Assembly (NCBI RefSeq): GCF_007748175.1
Contig: NZ_CP037422.1
Coordinates: 4,418,334-4,482,333 of the forward strand
Source of the DNA: Gimesia aquarii
Lineage (GTDB): Bacteria; Planctomycetota; Planctomycetia; Planctomycetales; Planctomycetaceae
DNA length: 64,000 nt
Reading direction: 5' to 3'
Positions 45,456 through 54,678 of this stretch are shown piece after piece (within the stretch, counting starts at the first letter, position 1; every line of letters starts with the position of its first letter). The notes beneath the pieces were generated by a model that did no database searches, was not told the DNA's origin, and saw only the letters and a list, made by a program, of their open reading frames with translations. A program made the translations under genes and the position numbers.

Positions 45456-46720
45456 TATTTAAAACCTCCTTTACCGAGGATATTGTCTTTGAGGTATGTC
45501 TGGGCTGTTTGTAGAAATGTGGGTCTACTTTCAGCCTGAGTCTTTTCTTTCGGATCAAAAGCTGATTCAAAAGAAGATAAGGTCATAATGATGCACCCGG
45601 CCAGCAGCAATATGCCGCCAATGACTTTTCCAAAGTCCTGTCCTTTCAGACTACCCAACTGCTGAGGTTCTCCTGACAGATATGCTGAGGCTGCAAAAAA
45701 TTCTTCGCCGATCAAAGTAAAATCACAGGCAGCTACAAAGAAGGGAAGTTGAGTGGGCATTGCTGTTCCAGCGACTTGGATGGCACCAACAGAGTTTCCC
45801 GTTTCAGCCAGAATCAAGGATTCAGCATAAAACGCACCCATATAAAAACAAGCTGCGGGTTTGTCTCGGACCATTTTCCCAGTCACACTCGCCACATAAC
45901 CGAATTGTTCGTCTGTGATATAGTAGATGTCATCTTCGTTATATTCATCCGGTCGACCAGCAGCAAGATAGGCGGCTTCGACTGTATCACGTGCTGTCGT
46001 CATTACCAGCGAACGCGAGGTAGGAACTTCCAATGTTGCTCGGTAGTCGGCCGTTGTTTCGGCAACTTGTGCTAACACTGTAATTCCAGCAACAGTCTGG
46101 ATATCATTAATATCTTGAATTCCAGGAACGAATAAGCAAGATCTTCCCATTTCGGTGGCTCGTCCGACGGCATCTGTGATGGCTTCCAGCCCGGCGATCT
46201 TTCGGACTTTCAATTTTTTTCCTTTGCGGGCCATTTCGATGAATAGAATCACCGAACCACAGATTAGAAAGACAAAGATCGCAAACCAGCTTCGCTGTAG
46301 ATTAAACCATTGCAAGGTCGCAATCACTGGCTCCTTAAGATCAACGGGTACCGATTTTAAACCTTCCTGTCCGACGGCTTCTATTCGGTACATGTAGGGA
46401 ACATCCACTTCACAGTTTGAATCTCGGAATGTGTTGACGCGGTAGGTAGGCTCGCCGATCACTTCATACTTAGCTTCTTTTGCATCAACTTCTTTACGAT
46501 AGATCACATAACGTAATACCTTTCGCGGTTTTGTGTTCTCCTCATCATCTGGAGATAAGGTCCAGAACAGGTCGATAGCAGTTCCCGCGTCGCCGGGAAC
46601 ATCTACCGCCCTGAACTGAGTCGGAGGTGCCGGTGCTTCTGCAGCCAGAGTCATGCCTGATGTGAAAAACAAAACCAGAATCATCAATTGTTTGATTACC
46701 ACATTTTTCCATAAATGCAT
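45455..46720 (-). CDS. Fibronectin III-DUF6754 membrane protein
   Basis: 421 residues. Signal peptide, a fibronectin type III-like domain (about 30-125: PTQFRAVDVPGDAGTAIDLFW, LRYVIYRKEVDA, YMYRIEAVGQEG), a membrane span (about 135-155), then the DUF6754 region (about 165-375: GLEAITDAVGRATEMGRSCLF, DIQTVAGITVLAQVAETTADY, MGAFYAESLILAETGN) and a final span near 383-403. DUF6754 has no assigned biochemical role that I know of. The Fn3 part should face the outside and the DUF6754 part the cytoplasm, giving a link across the membrane. Starts six bases after the preceding gene. Confidence 0.85.
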   Translation of the reverse strand: MHLWKNVVIKQLMILVLFFTSGMTLAAEAPAPPTQFRAVDVPGDAGTAIDLFWTLSPDDEENTKPRKVLRYVIYRKEVDAKEAKYEVIGEPTYRVNTFRDSNCEVDVPYMYRIEAVGQEGLKSVPVDLKEPVIATLQWFNLQRSWFAIFVFLICGSVILFIEMARKGKKLKVRKIAGLEAITDAVGRATEMGRSCLFVPGIQDINDIQTVAGITVLAQVAETTADYRATLEVPTSRSLVMTTARDTVEAAYLAAGRPDEYNEDDIYYITDEQFGYVASVTGKMVRDKPAACFYMGAFYAESLILAETGNSVGAIQVAGTAMPTQLPFFVAACDFTLIGEEFFAASAYLSGEPQQLGSLKGQDFGKVIGGILLLAGCIIMTLSSFESAFDPKEKTQAESRPTFLQTAQTYLKDNILGKGGFK

Positions 46721-46726
46721 GAATAA

Positions 46727-47872
46727 CTATCCTTCGATGAGTTCCACATTGGCACGTGGAACAACCACTGTTTTTCCGGACTCAAGTATGACTTCGAGTA
46801 CACGCGATTCAGAACCTGATTCCAGTGTTTGCAGTTCTGTAGGCAACTGACTTACAGAGCCGAGTAGACCAAAATAAGGATCGCGAATAATTCGAACGGG
46901 AACACCGATTTCTAAAATACCCATTTCAGTCTCGCTTTTCGTTTCGGAAGTGGTATCAGACTTTGTGTGTTCGGAAAGTGGAATGACAATTTCAGGTCTG
47001 AGAACACCAGCTCGAATTTGAGTTGTGCCGTTCACGGCGGCTTCTGCGCCCTCTCGTTCTTTAAACAGGCTAAACGTTCGTTCTGCCATGGCAATATCAC
47101 CAAAGCCTTCCGTGATGATCAGCGTAGTGCCAATATTTTCCGATCCGGTGACCGCGACTCCCAAGTCATAGCCAAGGATTTCTTTTAGATCTTCATCATC
47201 CATTCCTCCAGAAATGATCGCTGCTACGCCGATTTCAATACCCCGCTTTACGGCCTCTCCGGTCATACGGGCACCACCAATTACGATCTTGCCTTGCATA
47301 GATTCATCGAGTAGATGTGCCTCTAAGTCCTGCTCTTTGTTTTGACAAGCAAACTTAATCAATCCATAAGCTTCTCCACCAATTCCTAGAATACCTTGCA
47401 GAAAAGTGACTTCTGACTCGATGACCACTCCTTGTTCCGGAATCACTTCTTTTACAGTACCCGCTTGATAAGCACGTACCTGAATCGGCAATGGTGCACC
47501 ACGTAGAATAACTTGACCAGTGACATGTGAGATGGATTCAATGGTGCCAGAAGTCTTAGTGGTCATTTCTGCTTTAAAGAAGCCAAAAATTCCTTTACTC
47601 CGCGCCAGAATGTCTCCCTCTTGAACTTCGTCCCCTTCTAAAAAGAGCATGCAGTTTGGCACTTCAGATGGAGCGACTGAGATCTGATTGGCAACGTTAA
47701 TCGGTGTGACATCGCCTGGCATAAAGGTTTGAGCAACGATTTGTTGAGAACTGACTTGATCGCCTACCTTGACAAGGACGTCTCCCGGAATGGGGAGGAT
47801 ACGGCGGCTGGAATGCAGCACGCGCTGACGAATTTGTAAGCCTGGAGAATATGCCTTTGCCATAATTGTCAA
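46727..47872 (-). CDS. Barrel-sandwich-hybrid and KOW-like domain protein (MutL-like/DUF6754 operon)
   Basis: 381 residues, soluble. The N-terminal half contains lipoyl/biotinyl-like hybrid elements (ILPIPGDVLVKVGDQVSSQQI, FLEGDEVQEGDILARS, TSGTIESISHVTGQV) but no Lys in a biotin motif. A middle alpha/beta part has KIVIGGARMTGEAVKRGIEIG and AAIISGGMDDEDLKEI. The C-terminal end (GVPVRIIRDPYFGLLGSV ... VVPRANVELIEG) resembles a KOW/Sm-like barrel. It starts 21 bases after the ATPase gene and is probably its direct partner. Confidence 0.8.
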   Translation of the reverse strand: MTIMAKAYSPGLQIRQRVLHSSRRILPIPGDVLVKVGDQVSSQQIVAQTFMPGDVTPINVANQISVAPSEVPNCMLFLEGDEVQEGDILARSKGIFGFFKAEMTTKTSGTIESISHVTGQVILRGAPLPIQVRAYQAGTVKEVIPEQGVVIESEVTFLQGILGIGGEAYGLIKFACQNKEQDLEAHLLDESMQGKIVIGGARMTGEAVKRGIEIGVAAIISGGMDDEDLKEILGYDLGVAVTGSENIGTTLIITEGFGDIAMAERTFSLFKEREGAEAAVNGTTQIRAGVLRPEIVIPLSEHTKSDTTSETKSETEMGILEIGVPVRIIRDPYFGLLGSVSQLPTELQTLESGSESRVLEVILESGKTVVVPRANVELIEG

Positions 47873-47893
47873 TTCTTTAGAGTCGTGACTTGC

Positions 47894-49741
47894 TTACTTT
47901 GAATGATTATCAGGATATAGCTGTAATTCCTGTACCCAACTGGTTAACTGGGCCAGATGCTGTTTTTCTTCGGCTGGAACCATTAATGGTCTGCCACGTG
48001 CGTCAAGTATCAATCCGACTGTTCCGCCACGTGCTTCGAATTCCATTCGTTTTCCTGAACCAGCACCAAAATCATAACCTCGCTTTGGTTCGACTGTGAT
48101 TGTTGCTCGTTCATCTTGAGCGAGAGGGAAGAGTTTCATCTCACCACACATCATTTCGCCAGATTGGTTGATTGTGTTTCCAGTAATCTGATACTTAAAA
48201 CAGGTTTTTCCCGTGCGATAAAAACCGCGAGGTGCGATGCAGGTTCCCAGATAGATCAAACAGTCTCGTTCAAAGACCTGCAACGCGGCTTTGGGATGGA
48301 CTTGTGCTAGAACTCCCAGATGAGGCATCATGAAAATACTGTCTTTGGCGAGTATAGTCATTCCTTCGGGTTCGAATGCATCAACCATCATCGCGGCAGT
48401 CTGATTCATATTGGGGGCGTGTGAGAGAACACCTCCTGAACCCACCAGCAAATCCAGTTTCATATTGTCCACAATCGACTGACCACTGGTATTCTGACTA
48501 AAAGTATCTCCTACCGTTCGTTGTTGCTGTACTCCCTTGAGTGTGGTTGCAAATTCTTTGTGCTGGATGTATGCCAATCGGAGGGCTTCGCGCGCCACGG
48601 CTTGTTCGAAGACCAGCGCTTCCCTGGTCTGGGGAATCGTTGTGGGGCGGATCATTTTGTTTTTGATATGATTCTGCAGTTCCCGTGGATTCATATCGAG
48701 ATGTACCCAGCGTAAGATCATCGGTAAAGTGGCAGAGGCACAAACATTGGAGACAGAATAACTCATTCCCAGATTGGCACTCACGGTTCGGTTAAATGTG
48801 CCATCAAACACACTGAAGACATCAGTCGTTGCGCCACCAATGTCGACACCCAATGCATTGATTCCCTCTTGCTCAGCGATTGTCTGCAGAATATTGCCTA
48901 CGGCTCCAGGTGTGGGCATGATGGGCGCATCCGCCCAGGAGATCAGTTTGTTATACCCGGGAGCGTGAGCCATGACATGTTCGAGAAACAGGTCATGAAT
49001 GGCATCTCGTGCGGGAGCCAGATTTTCTTGTTCCAGTATGGGACGCACATTCGCAACGGTTGTCAACTTGACATCTTCATCAAAAGTCTCTTCGACAAAT
49101 GAGATGACTTCCTGATTACCAGCGTAGATAATCGGCATCTTATAGGTACCACCAAATCGGGGCTGTGGTTTGGCGGGTGCAATCAATTCCGCCAATTGCA
49201 CTACATGCTTTTGAGTCCCTCCATCGGTACCACCTGCCAATAAAATCATATCGGGACGCAATTCGCGAATGCGCTGGATCTGTTCGTGAGGCAGGCGTTT
49301 GTCGTTAGAACAGATCGTGTCCATCACAATCGCACCAGCACCCAGGGCCGCACGTTTGGCACTGGCGGCAGACATTTCTCGCACTACTCCGGCGACCATC
49401 ATTTGTAGCCCGCCACCTGCACTGGATGTTGAAATATAAATATCACAACCAGTATCACCTTCTACAGGTCGAATGATTTCACCGTTTTCGTCAATAAGTT
49501 TTCGGCCTGCTAACTCACCCACTTCGGTTACAGCATTCACAACACCAACTGTCACGTCAGCGGCAGGTTCTTCTACGGTCGTTGGTGCTTCACCACGATA
49601 CGTCTGACGGTATTCACCATTGATTTTCTCGATTAAAATGGCTTTCGTTGTTGTACTACCACAGTCCGTAGCCAAGATTACATTGATTTGATCGAGATCA
49701 AATTGTTTTGCTGTTGTGGAGTTCATATTATAACTCGCCAT
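47894..49741 (-). CDS. MutL/GlmL-like ASKHA ATPase
   Basis: 615 residues. The actin/Hsp70-type nucleotide site is evident: phosphate-1 loop TDCGSTTTK (25-33), phosphate-2 loop VDIGGATTDVF (299-309) and adenosine motif GSGGVLSHAP (434-443). The family prototype is MutL/GlmL, encoded between the subunits of clostridial glutamate mutase and thought to reactivate that B12 enzyme. No mutase subunit or B12-binding protein is encoded here; instead the partners are membrane proteins, so the job must differ. Second gene of the operon, 51 bases after the small first gene. Confidence 0.9.
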   Translation of the reverse strand: MASYNMNSTTAKQFDLDQINVILATDCGSTTTKAILIEKINGEYRQTYRGEAPTTVEEPAADVTVGVVNAVTEVGELAGRKLIDENGEIIRPVEGDTGCDIYISTSSAGGGLQMMVAGVVREMSAASAKRAALGAGAIVMDTICSNDKRLPHEQIQRIRELRPDMILLAGGTDGGTQKHVVQLAELIAPAKPQPRFGGTYKMPIIYAGNQEVISFVEETFDEDVKLTTVANVRPILEQENLAPARDAIHDLFLEHVMAHAPGYNKLISWADAPIMPTPGAVGNILQTIAEQEGINALGVDIGGATTDVFSVFDGTFNRTVSANLGMSYSVSNVCASATLPMILRWVHLDMNPRELQNHIKNKMIRPTTIPQTREALVFEQAVAREALRLAYIQHKEFATTLKGVQQQRTVGDTFSQNTSGQSIVDNMKLDLLVGSGGVLSHAPNMNQTAAMMVDAFEPEGMTILAKDSIFMMPHLGVLAQVHPKAALQVFERDCLIYLGTCIAPRGFYRTGKTCFKYQITGNTINQSGEMMCGEMKLFPLAQDERATITVEPKRGYDFGAGSGKRMEFEARGGTVGLILDARGRPLMVPAEEKQHLAQLTSWVQELQLYPDNHSK

Positions 49742-49792
49742 CCGTGTGAATATGAAAGCAGTTTATATGGTTGCTGAAGTACTCAGCAATTG

Positions 49793-50191
49793 TCAGGAAT
49801 GATCCTCGCTCATTGTTTCTGAAATGATTGGGGACAATACTTCATTTACTGGAGCATTTTGTTTGTTTGCGTGAGACGTACTTAATGTTTCTAATCGTTG
49901 ACACATCCAATCGATTGACCCTCGTTGTTCCAGAAATTCAGCGAACGTTTTTTGTGCCGTTCGATCAACTAAAATAGAGAGAAACGGAGCGAAGAAGTGA
50001 ATGGCCTGAGAGCCTATATAATTTAAAGGGCGACAGGTTTCTAACGAGAGAATTGCCAGTGTGACCATATCTCTCCGAATGATTTCCTGACAGATCCGGT
50101 CAGCAATTTTTTGCTGTTCGTCTGATGGAGAAAAATCTTCTGGACGTTCAACGGCGAAGGCGTGCGCAAGCCACTGTTTGATCATTACCAT
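49793..50191 (-). CDS. Small protein of unknown function, first gene of the MutL-like/DUF6754 operon
   Basis: 132 residues, mostly helical, with one long amphipathic or weakly hydrophobic stretch (YIGSQAIHFFAPFLSILV) and a polar C-terminus. No signal peptide and no known domain. Its place directly before the ATPase gene (51-base gap) and same direction suggest it is the first member of the operon and may regulate or connect the ATPase. Confidence 0.7.
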   Translation of the reverse strand: MVMIKQWLAHAFAVERPEDFSPSDEQQKIADRICQEIIRRDMVTLAILSLETCRPLNYIGSQAIHFFAPFLSILVDRTAQKTFAEFLEQRGSIDWMCQRLETLSTSHANKQNAPVNEVLSPIISETMSEDHS

Positions 50192-50371
50192 CCTAGTAAC
50201 ACCTGTTGTGGGTTTAATTGACGCAAGTGATCTTTATAGCTCAAGTAAGTCTAGCAGTAGCACGCGCAGATTGAAATGATTCCCTTCCCGTTCAAGAAAA
50301 AAAGATTCTAAAAGAATCTGCCGCTATTTTATAAAGGCTAGACAAAAGGAATGCAGACTCAGGGATTGGTC

Positions 50372-51145
50372 TCACCCAAGTTTAAATAGTGCCTTGGCAT
50401 TAGCGGTAGTGATTTCTGCCATCTCTTCAAGAGATTTATTATGGATTTCAGCCAGACAGGCGCAAGTATGTTTAACGAATGCAGGTTCATTGCGTTTTCC
50501 CCGCATGGGAACAGGCGCCAGATAAGGAGCATCGGTCTCAACTAATAAACGATCCAGGGGAATTTCGCGTGCCGTCTCACGCAGCTCCTCATTTTTCTTG
50601 AAGGTCAACATACCGGCAAAAGAGATATGTAGTCCCAGCTCGAGGCAAGCGATGGCTGTCTCAGGACTACCACAAAAAGAATGCATAATCCCTTTGAGAG
50701 GAGTCTCGTTGGTTTCTTGCTGCAATAATTGGACAATATCTTCTTCCGCTTCTCGACAATGAACGACAAAAGGCAGGTCTAGATTTTGGGAGAGTTGGAT
50801 GTGTTTGCCGAAGTATTCACGCTGCAATTCGATGGGAGCATAGTCCCAGTAGCGATCTAAGCCGGTCTCTCCAATCCCAACAACTTTGTGGGCAGTGGAG
50901 AGCGTTTGAATTAATTCCCAATCACCGGTTTTCATTTGTGCGACATAGTTGGGTTGGATGCCGACGATTGCATAAACATTTGGAAAAGTTGCTGCGAGGT
51001 CAACGGCCCGCTGGCTACTTTCTGCTGTGGTTCCGATTGTTAAGATCGTTTCTACGCCCGAGTCAACTGCGTGTTGGATCGTTTCAGGACGGTCAGGATG
51101 AAAGGCTTCTTCATCAAGGTGGGCGTGAGTATCAAATAATTTCAT
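50372..51145 (-). CDS. tatD: TatD-family metal-dependent DNase
   Basis: 257 residues, normal length. The metal-binding TIM-barrel motifs are intact: LFDTHAHLDEEAF, GIGETGLDRYWD, PFVVHCREAEED, GIMHSFCGSP and LVETDAPYLAPVPMRGKRNEP. Acts as a 3'-5' exonuclease/DNase in the cytoplasm, linked in other bacteria to DNA repair and tRNA quality control. Last gene of the ExbB/ExbD operon, 32 bases after the second exbD. Confidence 0.95.
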   Translation of the reverse strand: MKLFDTHAHLDEEAFHPDRPETIQHAVDSGVETILTIGTTAESSQRAVDLAATFPNVYAIVGIQPNYVAQMKTGDWELIQTLSTAHKVVGIGETGLDRYWDYAPIELQREYFGKHIQLSQNLDLPFVVHCREAEEDIVQLLQQETNETPLKGIMHSFCGSPETAIACLELGLHISFAGMLTFKKNEELRETAREIPLDRLLVETDAPYLAPVPMRGKRNEPAFVKHTCACLAEIHNKSLEEMAEITTANAKALFKLG

Positions 51146-51177
51146 CTGTAACGAGCGATTTCAATTTTGAGACGTTT

Positions 51178-51642
51178 TCAGTTTTTTTGGGGAGCGACTT
51201 TATTCACGTCAGTGGCAAAATGAATGGAATGAAAACCGGCAGCAAGACTCGTGTCGTAGGTACGAATCATTTCGCCTAAAGGAACATCCTCTTCGATATC
51301 CAGAATGACAGGAATCTCTGGAGCCAGTTCTGCCAGTGAGGTCAGAGTTTGTTTCAATTGATCGAACTGAGCATACTCTCGTTCATTTAATTCTACAATG
51401 GTTTGATTCCCTTCTCGTTTGAGTTTTAACCAGACTTCACCAAGTGGCTTTTCTTGAGGAACTGTTTCTGGAGACTCGATACTGCCCGTTGCGAGTTTTG
51501 TCGGTAAGAGAAATTCTCGAATCTGATTTGCCGAAGCACTGATAAAAAAGATCAACAGGAGAAACACAACGTCGATCATAGGCGTCATGGTCGCCTGGTC
51601 CTGTATGTCATGACGTGTTTTATGGTGGGAAGGTATTTTCAT
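51178..51642 (-). CDS. exbD: ExbD/TolR-family protein, second copy
   Basis: 154 residues with one N-terminal span carrying the essential membrane Asp (MTPMIDVVFLLLIFFIS) and a periplasmic domain (VPQEKPLGEVWLKL, ELAPEIPVILDIEEDVPLGEM). It starts 12 bases after the first exbD ends. Two exbD genes behind one exbB is usual in Planctomycetes, where the two proteins may form a mixed dimer in the motor. Confidence 0.9.
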   Translation of the reverse strand: MKIPSHHKTRHDIQDQATMTPMIDVVFLLLIFFISASANQIREFLLPTKLATGSIESPETVPQEKPLGEVWLKLKREGNQTIVELNEREYAQFDQLKQTLTSLAELAPEIPVILDIEEDVPLGEMIRTYDTSLAAGFHSIHFATDVNKVAPQKN

Positions 51643-51654
51643 GATGAAACAAGC

Positions 51655-52071
51655 TTACTCGTTCAGTACGGCGAATTGAACATTGGAAATACCCGCACGG
51701 GCACAACCGATGAGTACGCGTTCCACAATGCGGTAAGGAATTCGATGGTCTCCGCGAATGCGAACTTCCGTTTCTTTTCGTTTCGTATCATCGATGGAAA
51801 GGAGTTTTGCGTCCAATTCTTCCGGTGAAATTTCTTTGCCGCGTACGTGTAGTTGTTCGTCTAATGTGATCGTGACGATAATCCTGCGCGGTGGTTCTTC
51901 TGGCTCTGTTTTGTTTTGTGAAGCAAGCGGTAGTTCGACTGCTTCGAGATTATCATTCTGAGTCAAATGGGTTGCTGCAAGAAAAAAGACGATTAGTAGA
52001 AAAACGATATCGATCAATGGAGTAATATTAAAGCGAATTCCAGGCTGGCGAGGACGAGTTGGAATTTTCAC
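51655..52071 (-). CDS. exbD: ExbD/TolR-family protein, first copy
   Basis: 138 residues. The single span ITPLIDIVFLLIVFFLAAT contains the proton-carrying Asp. The periplasmic part EVRIRGDHRIPYRIVERVLIG and C-terminal GISNVQFAVLNE match the ExbD fold. The start overlaps the exbB end by four bases (ATGA), so stoichiometric translation is likely. Confidence 0.93.
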   Translation of the reverse strand: MKIPTRPRQPGIRFNITPLIDIVFLLIVFFLAATHLTQNDNLEAVELPLASQNKTEPEEPPRRIIVTITLDEQLHVRGKEISPEELDAKLLSIDDTKRKETEVRIRGDHRIPYRIVERVLIGCARAGISNVQFAVLNE

Positions 52072-52925
52072 GTTTCCTGTCCTCCTGAAGGGGGAGAGGG
52101 ACGAGTTACTTGTTGTTTGGCACGTTGTGCGAGTTCTTCTTCTGGACGTTTACGAAGTGGTTTTCCAGTTTGTTTTGTGGGTACGGCGATAGATCGTTTA
52201 AAATCAGCAAAGACATGTTCTGCAAGCAAAGAAGATTGAGCAACCAGCTCATCGATCCGATTTCGGAAAAAAGCAAAGCTGGCCAGTGCAGGGACGGTAA
52301 CGCTCAAGCCAAAGAGAGTCGTAATTAATGCTTTCGAAATTCCAGGTGCCAGTTCCGCAACATCGGGGTTGGCTTGAGCAGAGAATTCGGAGAAAGCTAA
52401 AATCATACCCCAGACCGTTCCTAGGAGACCCAGCATCGGCGATAAAGTTCCAATGACTGACAGATATTCTATTTTGCGATTTAAACGAGCTGACTGCTGC
52501 ATGGCGGCATCTTCCATTGCTTTCTCGACAGCTCCATAGCCCATTTGAACTTCTGCTAGTCCAGCCGAAAGTACATAAGATAAAAAGCTGGGGTTATCCT
52601 TACAGAGCGAATCGGCACTACGATATTGTTGCTGAGTGATGAGAGAGTGAACTTCTTCCGCCAGACCGGGAGGCATGAGGGTATTGCTGCGGATACTGAT
52701 AATGTGTTCGACGATAAGCGCCACCATGGCCACACTCAAAACAGCAATAATAATTCCAATGGCACCCGCATCATCGACTAGCTGACGAAAATCAACTTTT
52801 GCGATACCTGAACCTGATGTATCAACCTCATCGGCTGCCAGGCAGAATGCTGGTGTGGCCAAAGTCACGCTAAAGATGACAAAACCAATCCTGATATATT
52901 TTAGAAGTGATTTACTGCGATCCAT
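52068..52925 (-). CDS. exbB: MotA/TolQ/ExbB proton channel family protein
   Basis: 285 residues: signal-like first span, then DAGAIGIIIAVLSVAMVALIVEHI and the conserved channel core IGTLSPMLGLLGTVWGMILAF ... GISKALITTLFGLSVTVPALASFAFFRNRI. With ExbD it forms a proton-driven motor that energises a periplasm-spanning partner. The VWA protein at the front of the operon, with TonB-like topology, could be the partner. Confidence 0.94.
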   Translation of the reverse strand: MDRSKSLLKYIRIGFVIFSVTLATPAFCLAADEVDTSGSGIAKVDFRQLVDDAGAIGIIIAVLSVAMVALIVEHIISIRSNTLMPPGLAEEVHSLITQQQYRSADSLCKDNPSFLSYVLSAGLAEVQMGYGAVEKAMEDAAMQQSARLNRKIEYLSVIGTLSPMLGLLGTVWGMILAFSEFSAQANPDVAELAPGISKALITTLFGLSVTVPALASFAFFRNRIDELVAQSSLLAEHVFADFKRSIAVPTKQTGKPLRKRPEEELAQRAKQQVTRPSPPSGGQET

Positions 52926-52959
52926 CTAATGTTTCTTTTCCAGAATTGTTTTATTCAAA

Positions 52960-54018
52960 TCAGTTGGGTTGAGTTGGTGGTTTTTCATTGAAACTATCAG
53001 ACTTCAATAACTGATCAATCATTTGCTGTGCGATTTGTTGCGAAGCGGAATGCGGGTAGCGAGCTACCGTTTCCTGATACAGCCGTAATGCATTTGCTGT
53101 TTGTCCCATAGCCACCAGTGAATCTGCTGCTTTCAAGTTAGCGAGTGCCGACAATTGAGGATTCGAATCGTAACCCAGAGGAATCCAGAGAAAGCAAGCT
53201 GATGCTTGTCCATGTCGTTCCAGCAAGGCATATCCAGTCCCTAGAAGAAAATAGGCTCCTGCTTTCAGGTGCTCCGGGATCTGACTCAGATTTCGTTCCC
53301 AGCGTTGGAGTTCCAGATGGCTCAAGTCGCCCGCTTTTAGGCGATTTCGCCAAAGCTGGGCACGTGCCAGTTGTTGTACGTTTACGTTTGTGCTGGTTGC
53401 CAATGACCTCAAAGCCGCTTCCGCCTGGGCCTCATAATCGCGGGCGGTAAGTAGAATGCTCGCACCCATTAGCTGTTTGACTTCGTCGTTGGAAGTCAAC
53501 CAGTTCCGGGCAGCACTACGGGCGGGAGAAAGCGTTTCCTGAATCGTCCAGTCTAAAGGAATGAGATCGAAATGGCGAGAATTTGGTTCATTTTCGACCA
53601 TCATTTGAAACCGAAGTGCTGCTTTCAAATAATCATCTTGGCTTAGTGCCGCCTTGATCATCAACGCCAGGATTTCTCGACGAACCCATGCTCGATTTTC
53701 AACATTCAGTGCTTCACCGAATGAACTGATCGCTTTTTCAAATTGTCCCGCCTGAAGGTGTTTTAATCCTTGTTGATGTTGATCGGTTTGAGGAGTATGA
53801 ACTTTGACAACCTGAGAGCTCGGATATGTTCGCACAGATCCACTGGGAAGTAGTTTGACTTTGACTTCTGACTGTGTGAAATCCAGAATCGTACAAGGTA
53901 AGGTAGCATGGCCGACATGATGATCGGGACGAATTTCAATCTTGTCCTGTGCGGAAGCGGACATTGCCTTCAGCAAGAAAAAAAAGCAGATCATGATTGT
54001 CAGAGAAGAAGTACGCAT
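52960..54018 (-). CDS. Secreted tetratricopeptide-repeat protein
   Basis: 352 residues with signal peptide (TIMICFFFLLKAMSASAQ). Repeats include GLKHLQAGQFEKAISSFGEAL near the start and ADSLVAMGQTANALRLYQETVARYPHS at the end, the latter like the C-terminal TPRs of YbgF/CpoB that coordinate Tol-type machines. It lies 34 bases before exbB, which supports a periplasmic adaptor role in the same module. Confidence 0.85.
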   Translation of the reverse strand: MRTSSLTIMICFFFLLKAMSASAQDKIEIRPDHHVGHATLPCTILDFTQSEVKVKLLPSGSVRTYPSSQVVKVHTPQTDQHQQGLKHLQAGQFEKAISSFGEALNVENRAWVRREILALMIKAALSQDDYLKAALRFQMMVENEPNSRHFDLIPLDWTIQETLSPARSAARNWLTSNDEVKQLMGASILLTARDYEAQAEAALRSLATSTNVNVQQLARAQLWRNRLKAGDLSHLELQRWERNLSQIPEHLKAGAYFLLGTGYALLERHGQASACFLWIPLGYDSNPQLSALANLKAADSLVAMGQTANALRLYQETVARYPHSASQQIAQQMIDQLLKSDSFNEKPPTQPN

Positions 54019-54044
54019 TTTAGACTTTCAATATCGAAAGATTT

Positions 54045-54611
54045 CTATGACTCCGTAGCAGAAGGTGTGATGGGTTCAAGAGTTTTGGATTCGCTACTGT
54101 TTTCTTTTCCCGATTGGTCTTTCGTGAAAAACCAGGATGCCAGCATAAGCAGGGCTCCACCGGTAATCGCCATATCAGCCACATTAAAAATACCGGTTCG
54201 CAAAGGGCCAAAGCCGATATTTAAGAAATCAATCACAATTCCATTTAAAAACACGCGATCGATTAAATTCCCGATGCCGCCTGCCAGCAGAAGTGACAGG
54301 GCAATGAATTGAACCAAGGGCATCTGCCATCGGAAAATGAGCATGCCTGTCACGATGATTAAAAACGCTGCGTTGGCAATCACTAACATGAAGAACCGGA
54401 CTGGTTTTGAAAGACCGCTTCCGACGCTGAGAAAGGCGCCAGTATTTTCTGCATATTCCATGCGCAGAGTATTATTGAAGTAGGTGATGGGCGGTTCATA
54501 TTTGAGCTTTTCAACAGCGATCTTTTTTGTGACCTGATCACAGCCGACGCAAAACAGCAAACAGGCTAATAACAGAGTATACCGAGTCACTTTGGATACC
54601 GTTGAAGACAT
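54045..54611 (-). CDS. lspA: Lipoprotein signal peptidase (signal peptidase II)
   Basis: 188 residues from ATG 54611; the frame opens earlier but the upstream 61 residues lack family character and would overlap the VWA gene. Four spans; catalytic aspartates Asp128 (GIVIDFLN) and Asp146 (FNVADMAIT) are present, with GGIGNLIDRVF before them. Cleaves the signal peptide of lipidated prolipoproteins in the inner membrane. Encoded inside the Exb operon, 26 bases before the TPR gene. Confidence 0.94.
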   Translation of the reverse strand: MSSTVSKVTRYTLLLACLLFCVGCDQVTKKIAVEKLKYEPPITYFNNTLRMEYAENTGAFLSVGSGLSKPVRFFMLVIANAAFLIIVTGMLIFRWQMPLVQFIALSLLLAGGIGNLIDRVFLNGIVIDFLNIGFGPLRTGIFNVADMAITGGALLMLASWFFTKDQSGKENSSESKTLEPITPSATES

Positions 54612-54678
54612 TAATGAATTGCTTTCTGCGATTGTTAAATTTAGTTCTGGAATCAAGTTTGAATAATCAATGAACAGT

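Noticed and set aside
47894-49741. DNA mismatch repair MutL
   Set aside because: The shared name is misleading: the protein has ASKHA ATPase loops of the glutamate-mutase-associated MutL/GlmL family, not the GHKL ATPase of repair MutL.
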